Positions 51,887 through 59,597 of a DNA stretch of 64,000 nt are shown piece after piece (within the stretch, counting starts at the first letter, position 1; each line of letters begins with the position of its first letter). A program made the translations under genes and the position numbers. Below the pieces are notes generated by a model that was given only the letters and a program-made list of their open reading frames with translations, was not told the DNA's origin and did not search any database. This DNA is from Sphingomonas crusticola. Its GTDB lineage: Bacteria; Pseudomonadota; Alphaproteobacteria; Sphingomonadales; Sphingomonadaceae. Where the stretch lies: the NCBI RefSeq assembly GCF_003391115.1, contig NZ_QTJP01000001.1, forward strand, positions 1,364,001 to 1,428,000, written 5' to 3'.

Positions 51887-53059
51887 ATGACGACAACGCG
51901 CTTGATTCGCGGCAGCTTTGGCGTGGACGTTTCGGTCGAAGGACGGACTTGCGTCCAGACCGACGCCAGCGATCGGGGGGTCGTGATGTACGGCCCCTAC
52001 GAGGAGCGCGATGCCGGCGCATATCAGGTCGAGTTTGGGATTGGGCTTGCCGATGCGACCGCGCCGCTAGAGGATCCAATCTGCGTTCATATCGAGGTGA
52101 TGACCAACGACGGGCGGCACCTGATTACCGAGCGGCGAATTCTGTTTTCGGAGCTGACGCAGGGAAACGCGCCGTTCGTACTGAAGTTCGGCCTGACTGA
52201 AGCCCGGCGGCTGGAATATCGTGTCCAGGCTAACGGACAAGTGCCGTTGCTCGTGGCGCAGGACGTCGAGGTCACAGCGCTGCCGGAGGCCCGCACCACC
52301 GTTTCCCCGAAGGGGAGCCAGCACCGTGCATGGGAGTATGAGCGCGAGTTTCTCGACGGCTACCTTCGCAACGTTTCCGGAGTGGTCCACATCGGAGCCA
52401 ATTACGGCCAGGAGCGCCGCTATTACTGGCTCCTCGGCCTCGAGGTCCTGTGGATCGAACCCATAAGCGAAATCTATCAAGAATTGGTCGACAACATTGC
52501 GCGCTACCCGCGTCAGCGAGCGCTGAACGCGCTTCTCACCGACCAAGAGGGCCAAGAAATAGAGTTCCGGATCGCGAATAATGGCGGGGCGTCGTCTTCA
52601 ATCCTGCCGCTCGAAGGCCATGCCGAGCTGTTTCCCGGGATAGAATATGTCGAGAGCCGAAAGCTGGTCAGCACCACGCTTGCCGGGCTCGTCCGCAGCG
52701 GCGCGATCGATATTTCCCAATATCAGGCGTTGACGATCGATACGGAGGGGGCGGAGCTGATGGTGCTCAAGGGCGCCTCGGGGGTCCTGGAGCATTTCGA
52801 CTATGTGAAATGCGAGGCTTCGGACTTTCAGGCACGCTCCGGTAATCCATCGCTCCGCCAGCTGGACGAGCTGCTGCGCGCAGCCGGCTTCGCGCAAATC
52901 GGAAGACGGGATTTCGGCATGGGCCCGGGCCATAGCGGGACCAATTGGGACGTGGTCTGGAAGAAGGTTAAGCCGGGCGAACCGCTGAACGAACCCGGTT
53001 ACACCCTGCCGATAATTTTCGACCCGATGGAAGTTCATGGAATAGAAAAGGACGGATAA
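51887..53059 (+). CDS. FkbM-family methyltransferase with N-terminal beta-sandwich domain
   Basis: 390 residues from ATG 51887, which has GAGG about six bases upstream; the longer frame to 51806 is rejected. An N-terminal beta-rich domain (about 5-140) contains V-M-Y-G-P-Y-E-E-R-D-A-G-A-Y, resembling the insert in the split GT9 protein at 10602. The FkbM domain (about 155-375) has the S-adenosylmethionine motif V-V-H-I-G-A-N-Y-G near 165 and I-D-T-E-G-A-E-L near 284. These enzymes O-methylate sugars or other hydroxyls. It converges on a second FkbM-like gene 46 bp away. It is probably a decorating enzyme for a surface glycan. Confidence 0.87.
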   Translation: MTTTRLIRGSFGVDVSVEGRTCVQTDASDRGVVMYGPYEERDAGAYQVEFGIGLADATAPLEDPICVHIEVMTNDGRHLITERRILFSELTQGNAPFVLKFGLTEARRLEYRVQANGQVPLLVAQDVEVTALPEARTTVSPKGSQHRAWEYEREFLDGYLRNVSGVVHIGANYGQERRYYWLLGLEVLWIEPISEIYQELVDNIARYPRQRALNALLTDQEGQEIEFRIANNGGASSSILPLEGHAELFPGIEYVESRKLVSTTLAGLVRSGAIDISQYQALTIDTEGAELMVLKGASGVLEHFDYVKCEASDFQARSGNPSLRQLDELLRAAGFAQIGRRDFGMGPGHSGTNWDVVWKKVKPGEPLNEPGYTLPIIFDPMEVHGIEKDG

Positions 53060-53105
53060 TCCGACCGGTTTGATCCCGGCCACCTGACGACGCCGCGGCG
53101 ATGCC

Positions 53106-53897
53106 TCAATATTCGAAGCGGCCGAGCCAGATATCCGCCTGGTCTGGGTTGCATGGCAGGTCGAGCTCCGTCGGAAACAATTCGGTGCTTTCCGCGACCT
53201 CGTAAAGCGCACGATTGACGTAGCAGACCTCAACCACGCTGGGCATGGCGACCCCGCTGACGAAACCGCCGCCGCCATAATTATTGGCATGGATGTGAAT
53301 GGGCGCGTGCGTCTTGGCCAGTTTCCGCAAGCCGCGGAAAATCTGCTGCCGCCAACCCAGTTCGTACATCAAAGTGAAGCCATGCAGTTCACAAACGATC
53401 TGGCTGAACCGGCCAAGCGTCTCGGGCAGGGTCGCCTCGAGCGTCGGCCATTCCCAGCATTCGATGTCCATCTTGAGGATCATGTTCGGCCTGGCATCGC
53501 CCCGGTCATGCTGCGCGACCAAAGATGAGATCGATTCGACCCCTGCCCCCTTTTCGGGCCCGATCATCGTGCGGTTGAAAAACATCCGCGGATCGCGCGG
53601 TGCCGGATCATCGACAGTATGATCGAACTGGTGGATCAGGATGCCCTTGTCAGCCATCACCTTGTCCCATTCGATGTTGTCGTTGATGCCAAAGGACAGG
53701 GCGACGTCGATCCCGGTAAAATCGTTGAGCATGACGTAGGCGCCATCATGCCCGGCACCGACACGCACCTTCTCGAAGCCCTTCACCTGCTGTGGCCGCA
53801 GCAGGCGGAGAATGTGCCGAATCATCTCGCCCTGCTCCGCGTCGGTGGTCGCCTCCATCGCGTTAAGTTGCTGATAATTTGGCCCGAGCATGTACAT
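53106..53897 (-). CDS. FkbM-like methyltransferase-domain protein
   Basis: 263 residues. L-K-M-D-I-E-C-W-E-W near 140-150 matches the FkbM I-D-I-E-G-x-E-W block, preceded by D-G-A-Y-V-M near 52 and A-L-S-F-G-I-N-D-N near 66, which would form the S-adenosylmethionine pocket. The motif C in place of G in I-E-C is unusual but occurs near the family core. An H-I-H-A-N-N-Y-G-G block near 199 may be catalytic. GAGAG lies about 8 bases before the ATG. It is convergent with the upstream FkbM gene; substrate unknown. Confidence 0.75.
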   Translation of the reverse strand: MYMLGPNYQQLNAMEATTDAEQGEMIRHILRLLRPQQVKGFEKVRVGAGHDGAYVMLNDFTGIDVALSFGINDNIEWDKVMADKGILIHQFDHTVDDPAPRDPRMFFNRTMIGPEKGAGVESISSLVAQHDRGDARPNMILKMDIECWEWPTLEATLPETLGRFSQIVCELHGFTLMYELGWRQQIFRGLRKLAKTHAPIHIHANNYGGGGFVSGVAMPSVVEVCYVNRALYEVAESTELFPTELDLPCNPDQADIWLGRFEY

Positions 53898-54239
53898 GAT
53901 TCACTCTCTCGCTGGATCGCTCGCAACAGGATTGCCTCGTTCGATCCTGAGCAATAGCCCATCGGCCGCTCTGGGCGAAACGCTTGGTGCGGGGTCACTT
54001 TTAGCGATCCAGGCCGGGCATGCGCAAAAATAGAACGGGTGGCCATCTCTATGGCTGAGCCCGCGTCCGCGGTGTACGATCGCGTAGAGCAGCTTCCCGA
54101 CGCCGCTAGGCGCAACTGAGCGTTCGATTGGCGCCATCCAGGGCCGATACGGATACCGGGGCTAGACAGCCCCAAAGCGCGCGGGGCAGTTACCAAACGC
54201 GGCAGCTTGTGACTTCGGCTGCGATCTTGCCGAAGGGAC
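53898..54239. other. 342-bp region without recognisable gene
   Basis: No open frame here resembles a protein, no strong hairpin-T terminator is visible, and I see no insertion-sequence ends. It should include the promoter of the - strand FkbM-like gene near 53900-53960. Otherwise nothing can be supported. Confidence 0.6.
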
Positions 54240-54443
54240 TTACTTCACCTCGCCCGGGTCCGGCTTCTCATCGATCTCGGTCTGGCCGCCATGGCCCATG
54301 AAACCGTCCTTCGGCTTTTTGCCGGTGTGGGGATTAGGGTAAGCGCCGCCGCCGGATTCTCCGCCGCCGCTCCTGCCCTGGTTTGCGCCGCCGAGCGTCG
54401 TGAAGGGCCGGTCATCGTCGCGCTGCTTGTCTTCGGCGTTCAT
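54240..54443 (-). CDS. Small hydrophilic hypothetical protein
   Basis: 67 residues, glycine-rich and highly charged, predicted to be disordered (G-G-A-N-Q-G-R-S-G-G-G-E-S-G-G-G near 18-33, ending D-P-G-E-V-K). No cysteine, signal or membrane segment. AGGA lies eight bases before the ATG. I do not recognise a named family, though short Gly/Asp/Lys-rich proteins of this kind are common in sphingomonads. It lies 72 bp downstream of ubiG on the same strand. Confidence 0.65.
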   Translation of the reverse strand: MNAEDKQRDDDRPFTTLGGANQGRSGGGESGGGAYPNPHTGKKPKDGFMGHGGQTEIDEKPDPGEVK

Positions 54444-54515
54444 CGCTTCATCCTCATCTCAGTCCCGCCCCAACGCGCGGAGCGGCGGCGGGTGCCCGCC
54501 GCATGGGGATTGATG

Positions 54516-55241
54516 TCACACTCGGCGCGCGGTCAGCAGATAATCGAGGGCAAGGTTCGACGAGAGGGTGAAGCCGATGCGGGGATCGAAGGACAGTCCG
54601 GCGGCGTCGGTCACTATCAGCCCTGCCCGCTCCACCAACGCCGTCAATTCGTTCGGCGTGAGGAACTTGTCATGATCGTGCGTGCCGCGCGGCACCATGC
54701 CGAAGCCCTCGCCGATTGTGATCAGGGCAAGCTTCGACAGCGGCGTGCGATTGGGGGTGGAGAGGACGAGCAAGCCGCCGTCCGCGAGCACGGCGGCGAG
54801 AGCGGCAATGAAGCCGGCCGGATTGTCGACATGCTCGATCACTTCCATCGACGCGACCAGGTCGAAACGCTCGCCGGCAAGTTGCTCGACCTCGCCGCTG
54901 CGATAGTCGATCGCGAGCCCCTGACCGGCGGCATGGGTGCGCGCGACGGCGATATTCTCAGGCGCGGCGTCGAGCCCCGTCACCGCCGCGCCGAGCCTGG
55001 CGAGCGGCTCCGACAGCAGGCCGGCGCCGCAGCCGACATCGAGCGCGCGCCTGCCGGCAAGGGGGCGGCGTTCGCGCGGATCGAGGTGCCACGCTTCGTC
55101 CAGTTGCGCCCGCAGATAGGACAGACGCACCGGGTTGAGGCGGTGGAGCATCGCGGACGAACCCTTCGGGTCCCACCATTCGGCGGCGAGCTTGCCGAAA
55201 TGGGCGGCCTCGGCCGGATCGATCGTGGCAATGCTTGTCAT
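54516..55241 (-). CDS. ubiG: Ubiquinone biosynthesis O-methyltransferase UbiG
   Basis: 241 residues. The N-terminus F-G-K-L-A-A-E-W-W-D-P-K-G near 15-27 and L-N-P-V-R-L-S-Y near 35 are diagnostic for UbiG. Motif I is A-L-D-V-G-C-G-A-G near 66, and E-V-I-E-H-V near 133 plus S-T-P-N-R-T near 161 follow. It methylates two hydroxyl groups of the ubiquinone ring precursor. It is divergent from lysC across a repeat-containing gap. Confidence 0.95.
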   Translation of the reverse strand: MTSIATIDPAEAAHFGKLAAEWWDPKGSSAMLHRLNPVRLSYLRAQLDEAWHLDPRERRPLAGRRALDVGCGAGLLSEPLARLGAAVTGLDAAPENIAVARTHAAGQGLAIDYRSGEVEQLAGERFDLVASMEVIEHVDNPAGFIAALAAVLADGGLLVLSTPNRTPLSKLALITIGEGFGMVPRGTHDHDKFLTPNELTALVERAGLIVTDAAGLSFDPRIGFTLSSNLALDYLLTARRV

Positions 55242-55261
55242 AGGCCGTGTCTACAGAAGAA

Positions 55262-55341
55262 CGTCATTCCCGCGAAGGCTGGAATTCCCCGGGAGGCACG
55301 GGCCAGGCGGAGATTGAATTTCCGCCCTCCAGGAAATGACG
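55262..55341. repeat. Dispersed intergenic inverted-repeat element (type A)
   Basis: The ends CGTCATTCCC and GGAAATGACG are imperfect inverted copies of each other. An internal hairpin GGCGGA / TCCGCC lies near 55307-55326. The CGTCATTCCCGCGAAGG start resembles the short palindromic elements that are scattered between genes in sphingomonads. Confidence 0.6.
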
Positions 55342-55380
55342 CGGATTATAACGGGCGGCGTCGTCGGGTCACCGTCCGCC

Positions 55381-55470
55381 CGTCATCGCGAGCGAAGCGA
55401 ACCGAAAGTCGCCGCAGGCAAGCAAACCAGTTCCGGGCCTAATTGGCGCGTCGCTCCGCTCCTCGCAATG
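55381..55470. repeat. Dispersed intergenic inverted-repeat element (type B)
   Basis: The left arm CGTCATCGCGAGCGAAGCGA and the right arm TCGCTCCGCTCCTCGCAATG are imperfect inverted copies. The left half recurs at 58064-58100, which shows that it is a mobile or dispersed repeat and not part of lysC. Confidence 0.65.
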
Positions 55471-55605
55471 CCAGAGAGCAGCGGGTGGCATCTCTCAAAG
55501 GCGGCCGCGCTTGGCTTGGCTTGCCTTGCAACGACGGCGCCGCTAGCAGGCCGCCGAGCGCGAAGGCGCGATTTTCCGCAATTTAATTACGAAGAACCCG
55601 CTCCC

Positions 55606-56865
55606 ATGGCACGCATCGTGATGAAGTTCGGCGGCACGTCGATGGCCGGGATCGAGCGCATTCGCAATGTCGCAGCGCGCGTGAAGCATGAGGTCGACCA
55701 GGGTAATCAGGTCGCGGTGGTGGTATCGGCCATGGCCGGCGAGACCGACCGATTGGTCAATTTCTGCCGCGAGGCGAGCCCGCTCTACGATCCGCGCGAA
55801 TATGACGTGGTCGTCGCCAGCGGTGAGCAGGTGACGAGCGGTCTGCTCGCGATCACATTGCAGGCAATGGGTGTACCCGCGCGGAGCTGGCTCGGCTGGC
55901 AATTGCCGATCGCGACCTCGGCGGCACACGCCTCGGCCCGCATCGCCGCTATCGACAGCGATAAGATCGGTCTAGCGATGTCCGGCGGCGAGGTGGCGGT
56001 GATCCCGGGTTTCCAGGGCGTAACCGAGGATGGCCGCGTCTCGACGCTGGGTCGCGGCGGATCGGATACGTCAGCGGTCGCGGTGGCGGCAGCGATGAAA
56101 GCCGACCGCTGCGACATCTACACCGACGTGGACGGGGTCTACACGACCGATCCCAGGATCGTGCCCAAGGCGCGCAAGCTCAAATATGTGACCTATGAGG
56201 AAATGCTGGAGCTCGCCTCGGTCGGCGCCAAGGTATTGCAGACGCGCTCGGTCGGGCTCGCGATGAAGGAAAAGGTGCGCGTGCAGGTGCTGTCCTCATT
56301 TGACGCGCCCGGCGACGACCCGACCCCCGGCACGATGATCGTGGACGAAGACGAGATCGAAGGAATCACCATGGAACGCCAGCTCATCACCGGCATCGCC
56401 CACGACAAGAATGAAGCCAAGGTCACGCTGACCGCGGTGCCGGATCGCCCCGGCGCGGTCGCCGCGATCTTCATGCCGCTGGCGGACGCCAACATCAACG
56501 TCGACATGATCGTGCAGAATGTGGCGCACGATTCGGGTTCGACCGACGTGACCTTCACCGTGCCCGGCGCCGAGCTGGCGCGTGCGCTCGACGTGCTGGA
56601 AAAAGCGCGGGAGGCGATCGGCTTCAACGAGATGATCCGCGACAGCACCGTCGCCAAGATCTCCGTGGTCGGCGTCGGCATGCGCAGCCATGCGGGCGTC
56701 GCCGCGCAGATGTTCAAGGCGCTGGCCGACCGCGGCATCAACGTGCTCGCCATCACCACCAGCGAGATCAAGGTCTCGGTCCTGATCCACGAGGATTATA
56801 CCGAATTGGCGGTGCGCGTGCTGCACACGGCTTACGGCCTGGATGCCGAGGATACGGCGGCCTGA
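55606..56865 (+). CDS. lysC: Aspartate kinase
   Basis: 419 residues from ATG 55606 (M-A-R-I-V-M-K-F-G-G-T-S-M). The kinase domain shows K-F-G-G-T-S-M at 7-13 and G-R-G-G-S-D-T-S near 150. Two ACT domains follow (about 265-340 and 345-410), including I-T-G-I-A-H-D-K-N-E-A-K near 264. The enzyme phosphorylates aspartate at the head of the lysine, threonine, methionine and diaminopimelate pathways, and the ACT domains give feedback control. The frame is open to 55336, but the extra ~90 residues translate a repeat element and are rejected. Confidence 0.97.
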   Translation: MARIVMKFGGTSMAGIERIRNVAARVKHEVDQGNQVAVVVSAMAGETDRLVNFCREASPLYDPREYDVVVASGEQVTSGLLAITLQAMGVPARSWLGWQLPIATSAAHASARIAAIDSDKIGLAMSGGEVAVIPGFQGVTEDGRVSTLGRGGSDTSAVAVAAAMKADRCDIYTDVDGVYTTDPRIVPKARKLKYVTYEEMLELASVGAKVLQTRSVGLAMKEKVRVQVLSSFDAPGDDPTPGTMIVDEDEIEGITMERQLITGIAHDKNEAKVTLTAVPDRPGAVAAIFMPLADANINVDMIVQNVAHDSGSTDVTFTVPGAELARALDVLEKAREAIGFNEMIRDSTVAKISVVGVGMRSHAGVAAQMFKALADRGINVLAITTSEIKVSVLIHEDYTELAVRVLHTAYGLDAEDTAA

Positions 56866-56896
56866 CGGCCGGTGAGGCGTTAAACGGCCGGTCCCG

Positions 56897-56926
56897 TCGT
56901 CACCCCGCTCAAGGCCGGGGCGACGA
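56897..56926. repeat. Short GC-rich hairpin element between lysC and the NMO gene
   Basis: TCGTC-a-CCCCG pairs with CGGGG-c-GACGA around an eight-base loop. No T-run follows, so a terminator is unlikely. The CGTCACCCCG...CGGGGCGACG pattern resembles another dispersed intergenic palindrome class. Confidence 0.45.
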
Positions 56927-56966
56927 GGAACTTGCGGGCGACGGCGGTCGGGGGCAGAGCGCTCGT

Positions 56967-58040
56967 ATGACCGACATCGTCCATAGCATTGACAGCCGCT
57001 CCCCCGACAATGGCCTCAAGCAGGGGGGCGGCACCAGCCACCCACGCACCGATGCGTTGATGCGGCGCGGAGCGGAGTTTCTCGGCACCGAATATGCGAT
57101 CATGGCGGGCGCGATGTCGTGGGTGTCGGAACGGCATCTGGTTTCCGCCATCTCCAACGCCGGCGGGTTCGGGGTGATTGCCTGCGGGGCGATGACGCCG
57201 GCCCTGCTTGATGCCGAGATCGCGGCGACCCAGGCGATGACCGACAAGCCGTTCGGCGTGAACCTGATCACGATGCACCCCGATCTGTTCGAGCTGATCA
57301 ATGTCTGCACCCGCCACGGCGTTGGCCATGTCGTGCTCGCCGGCGGACTGCCGCCGACCGGCTCGATCGATCGGATCAAGGGATCGGGCGCCAAATTGCT
57401 GTGCTTTGCCCCGGCGCTGGCGCTCGCCAAGAAGCTGATCCGTTCGGGCGTGGACGCGCTGGTGATCGAGGGCATGGAAGCGGGCGGGCATATTGGGCCG
57501 GTATCGACCAGCGTGCTGGCGCAGGAGATGCTGCCGACGATCGCCGAGCAGGTACCGGTATTCATCGCCGGCGGGATCGGCCGTGGCGAACTGATCGCGG
57601 GCTATCTGGAAATGGGCGCGGCGGGCGTGCAGCTCGGCACGCGCTTCGTGTGCGCCAGCGAATGCATCGCCCACCCCAATTTCAAGAAAGCGTTCATCCG
57701 GGCGTCGGCGCGCGATGCGATCGCATCGGTGCAGATCGACCCGCGCTTGCCGGTAATCCCCGTGCGCGCGCTCAAGAATGCCGAGAGCGAATTGTTCACC
57801 GCCAAGCAGCGCGAAGTCGCGCAGCTGCTGGACGAGGGCAAGGTCGAGATGGCCGAGGCCCAGCTGCAGATCGAGCGTTACTGGGCGGGCGCGCTGCGCC
57901 GCGCGGTGATCGACGGCGATGTCGAACGCGGGTCGGTCATGGCCGGACAGTCGGTCGGCATGGTCACCAAGGAAGAGCCGGTGACCGAGATCATCGCCAC
58001 CCTGCTCGACGAAGCCGAGGCGGCGCTGGCACGGCGATAG
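56967..58040 (+). CDS. Nitronate-monooxygenase-like flavin oxidoreductase
   Basis: 357 residues forming a TIM barrel of the 2-nitropropane dioxygenase (NMO) family. Visible blocks are I-M-A-G-A-M-S-W near 45, S-N-A-G-G-F-G-V-I near 63, E-G-M-E-A-G-G-H-I-G-P near 167-177 with the catalytic-type histidine, and F-I-A-G-G-I-G-R-G near 193 and Q-L-G-T-R-F near 217 for FMN phosphate binding. The natural substrate is uncertain: family members oxidise nitronates or act as NAD(P)H:quinone or enoyl reductases. It sits between lysC and the HAAS/PadR pair and converges with the latter. Confidence 0.88.
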   Translation: MTDIVHSIDSRSPDNGLKQGGGTSHPRTDALMRRGAEFLGTEYAIMAGAMSWVSERHLVSAISNAGGFGVIACGAMTPALLDAEIAATQAMTDKPFGVNLITMHPDLFELINVCTRHGVGHVVLAGGLPPTGSIDRIKGSGAKLLCFAPALALAKKLIRSGVDALVIEGMEAGGHIGPVSTSVLAQEMLPTIAEQVPVFIAGGIGRGELIAGYLEMGAAGVQLGTRFVCASECIAHPNFKKAFIRASARDAIASVQIDPRLPVIPVRALKNAESELFTAKQREVAQLLDEGKVEMAEAQLQIERYWAGALRRAVIDGDVERGSVMAGQSVGMVTKEEPVTEIIATLLDEAEAALARR

Positions 58041-58063
58041 GGCCGGGTCCGGCGACGCTCAGT

Positions 58064-58100
58064 CGTCCTTGCGAGCGCAAGGAGCCGAAGGTCGCCGGGG
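58064..58100. repeat. Second copy of the type B element (half)
   Basis: The segment beginning CGTCCTTGCGAGCGCAAGGA and continuing GCCGAAGGTCGCCG matches the 5' half of the element at 55381 (shared GCGAGCG, CCGAA and GTCGCCG blocks). Within it TCCTTGCG and CGCAAGGA form an 8-bp hairpin arm pair. It lies between convergent genes. Confidence 0.6.
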
Positions 58101-58131
58101 ATCTAAGCCATGACCGGCATCAAGCGGCGGT

Positions 58132-59079
58132 CTACCGCCGGCGCAGCAACCGCCACAGCTCAACCAGGCCATGCCACGCCCATGCCGCGGCGAGGCCGAC
58201 CAGCCCGATCTTGATGCTGAGATTGATCGCGGCGGCGAGCTCGGCTGCCTTGTCGGTCGGCATACCGGTCGAGACGATATTCACCCAGTGACCGGCCCGG
58301 TAGATGATCGCCACGAGCACAAGCCCGCCAATGGTGGTGGCGCCGGCCAAGAATGCCTGCACGACGCCCCAGCGCGGCCGCAACCAGGCGAGCAGATTCT
58401 GGATCAGGCGGGCGGCGGCAAGCGCGAAGATCGGCCAATAGAGTTCGGCGAAGATCGGCGCCGCCTCCATCCGGAAATTGGCGGCGTTGGTGTAAACGGG
58501 GATGTGGATCATGCCCGCCCACCACAGCAGGAACATGATGTCCAAGGCGATCTCGCAGCCGGCTTCCCACGCCCGCTTGGGCCGATAGCGGAGGTCGGGC
58601 AGCTGCTCCGGCTTCCAGCGGCGCAGATGATCCGCCGGAAAGCCGGTGCGCTCCAGGATAGCGAAGATGATGGTCAGCACGCCAACATCGACGATCAGCG
58701 ACATCCAGATGCCGCCCCAGGTCTGGGCGATCACCTGCGGCAGCGGCTGACCGCCGAACAAGGTGCGGCCGGCGCCGAGTGCGATCTCCACGCCCACAAT
58801 GACCAGCAAGGTGATGCGCAGCACGAACAGATAGAAGGGGAATACGTCAGGCCCGATCAGCCATTGCTGCTTGCGATAGCGCGCGGCGACCACCAGCGGA
58901 TGGCCGAATTCCTTGATGAGCGCGCTCATTTCCGGCCGGGTGAGGGGCCGTCCCAGTGCTTCTTCGCGGTCTTCTTGGCGCGCGAGCAGGACATCACGCA
59001 ATTCGGCGATGATGTCGTCCGCCTTGGCGGCCGGCAGCTGCCACCGCACCGCGTGGAGATAACGTTCCAGCAAGTCCAT
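58132..59079 (-). CDS. HAAS-domain multi-pass membrane protein
   Basis: 315 residues from ATG 59079. The N-terminal ~75 residues (M-D-L-L-E-R-Y-L-H-A-V-R then I-A-E-L-R-D near 27 and F-G-H-P near 65) match the HAAS signalling domain that is commonly encoded beside PadR regulators. Six hydrophobic segments follow (about 82-105, 125-150, 190-210, 225-245, 255-278, 288-308). The function is unknown; pairs of this kind are thought to sense membrane or envelope stress. Its ATG overlaps the padR stop by one base (TGATG). Confidence 0.8.
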   Translation of the reverse strand: MDLLERYLHAVRWQLPAAKADDIIAELRDVLLARQEDREEALGRPLTRPEMSALIKEFGHPLVVAARYRKQQWLIGPDVFPFYLFVLRITLLVIVGVEIALGAGRTLFGGQPLPQVIAQTWGGIWMSLIVDVGVLTIIFAILERTGFPADHLRRWKPEQLPDLRYRPKRAWEAGCEIALDIMFLLWWAGMIHIPVYTNAANFRMEAAPIFAELYWPIFALAAARLIQNLLAWLRPRWGVVQAFLAGATTIGGLVLVAIIYRAGHWVNIVSTGMPTDKAAELAAAINLSIKIGLVGLAAAWAWHGLVELWRLLRRR

Positions 59080-59420
59080 CACTTGGTCCTTTCGGTGAGG
59101 CGCAGGATCGATTCGGAGATCGCGTTCCATTCGCCGAGAAGTTGCGCGAGGATCGCCTCGCCATCGGGCGACAGACGGTAGAAGCGCTTGTTGCGCCGTC
59201 CCTCCTCGCGCCATTCGCTGGTGAGCATGCCCTGCGTTTCGAGCCGGCGCAGCAGCGGGTAGAGCGCGCTTTCCTCGATTGGCAGGCCCGCATCCTCGAG
59301 GCTTTGCCGCAGCGTGTAGCCGTAGCGTTCCTCGCGCAGCGCGCCGAGCACGGCCATGACGAGCGAGCCCCGCCGCAGCTCAATCCGCAATTTTTCGAAA
59401 AGATCGTCTTCGACCGGCAC
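59079..59420 (-). CDS. PadR-family transcriptional regulator
   Basis: 113 residues. The winged-helix PadR fold is visible as L-R-R-G-S-L-V-M-A-V-L-G-A-L near 15-28, Y-G-Y-T-L-R near 33-38 and S-A-L-Y-P-L-L-R-R-L-E near 51-61, then R-R-N-K-R-F-Y near 75-81. It starts at GTG 59420. Small PadR proteins repress their own operon until an inducer or partner is present. It is co-translated with the HAAS membrane protein and divergent from ptsP, with a palindrome between. Confidence 0.9.
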   Translation of the reverse strand: MPVEDDLFEKLRIELRRGSLVMAVLGALREERYGYTLRQSLEDAGLPIEESALYPLLRRLETQGMLTSEWREEGRRNKRFYRLSPDGEAILAQLLGEWNAISESILRLTERTK

Positions 59421-59437
59421 TTGCTGCGTCTCGCATG

Positions 59438-59465
59438 GTGTATATCACATACTGTATGACACACA
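59438..59465. promoter_or_regulatory. Candidate PadR operator/promoter
   Basis: The core CATAC-T-GTATG (59448-59458) is a perfect palindrome. It lies in an unusually AT-rich block running TATATCACATACTGTATGAC, just upstream of the padR start. Autoregulatory PadR sites typically look like this. Binding is inferred. Confidence 0.6.
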
Positions 59466-59597
59466 GTTAAAGGGCTGGCAAGCCCGGATGAAGGAAGTAT
59501 GAGCGTACCGGGGCATCGCCGATGGCGGTGAATTCGAGCCGATGCGGCACAAGGCGTTATTGGACGCCGCCGTGCGATCTGGTAGCCACCTCGCCCA

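Larger units (their letters stand above)
55242..55605. other. 364-bp ubiG-lysC gap with dispersed inverted repeats
   Basis: No gene. It holds two repeat elements (55262-55341 and 55381-55470, listed separately) and the promoters of divergent ubiG and lysC. The open frame running into lysC from 55336 crosses the second repeat element and is not coding. Confidence 0.65.

Noticed and set aside
53822-54196. Two overlapping - strand open frames in the 53.9-54.2 kb gap
   Set aside because: Compositionally odd, no family resemblance, no good ribosome binding site; treated as non-coding.
55336-55605. N-terminal extension of lysC by ~90 residues
   Set aside because: It translates a dispersed repeat element and the family begins at M-A-R-I-V-M-K-F-G-G.
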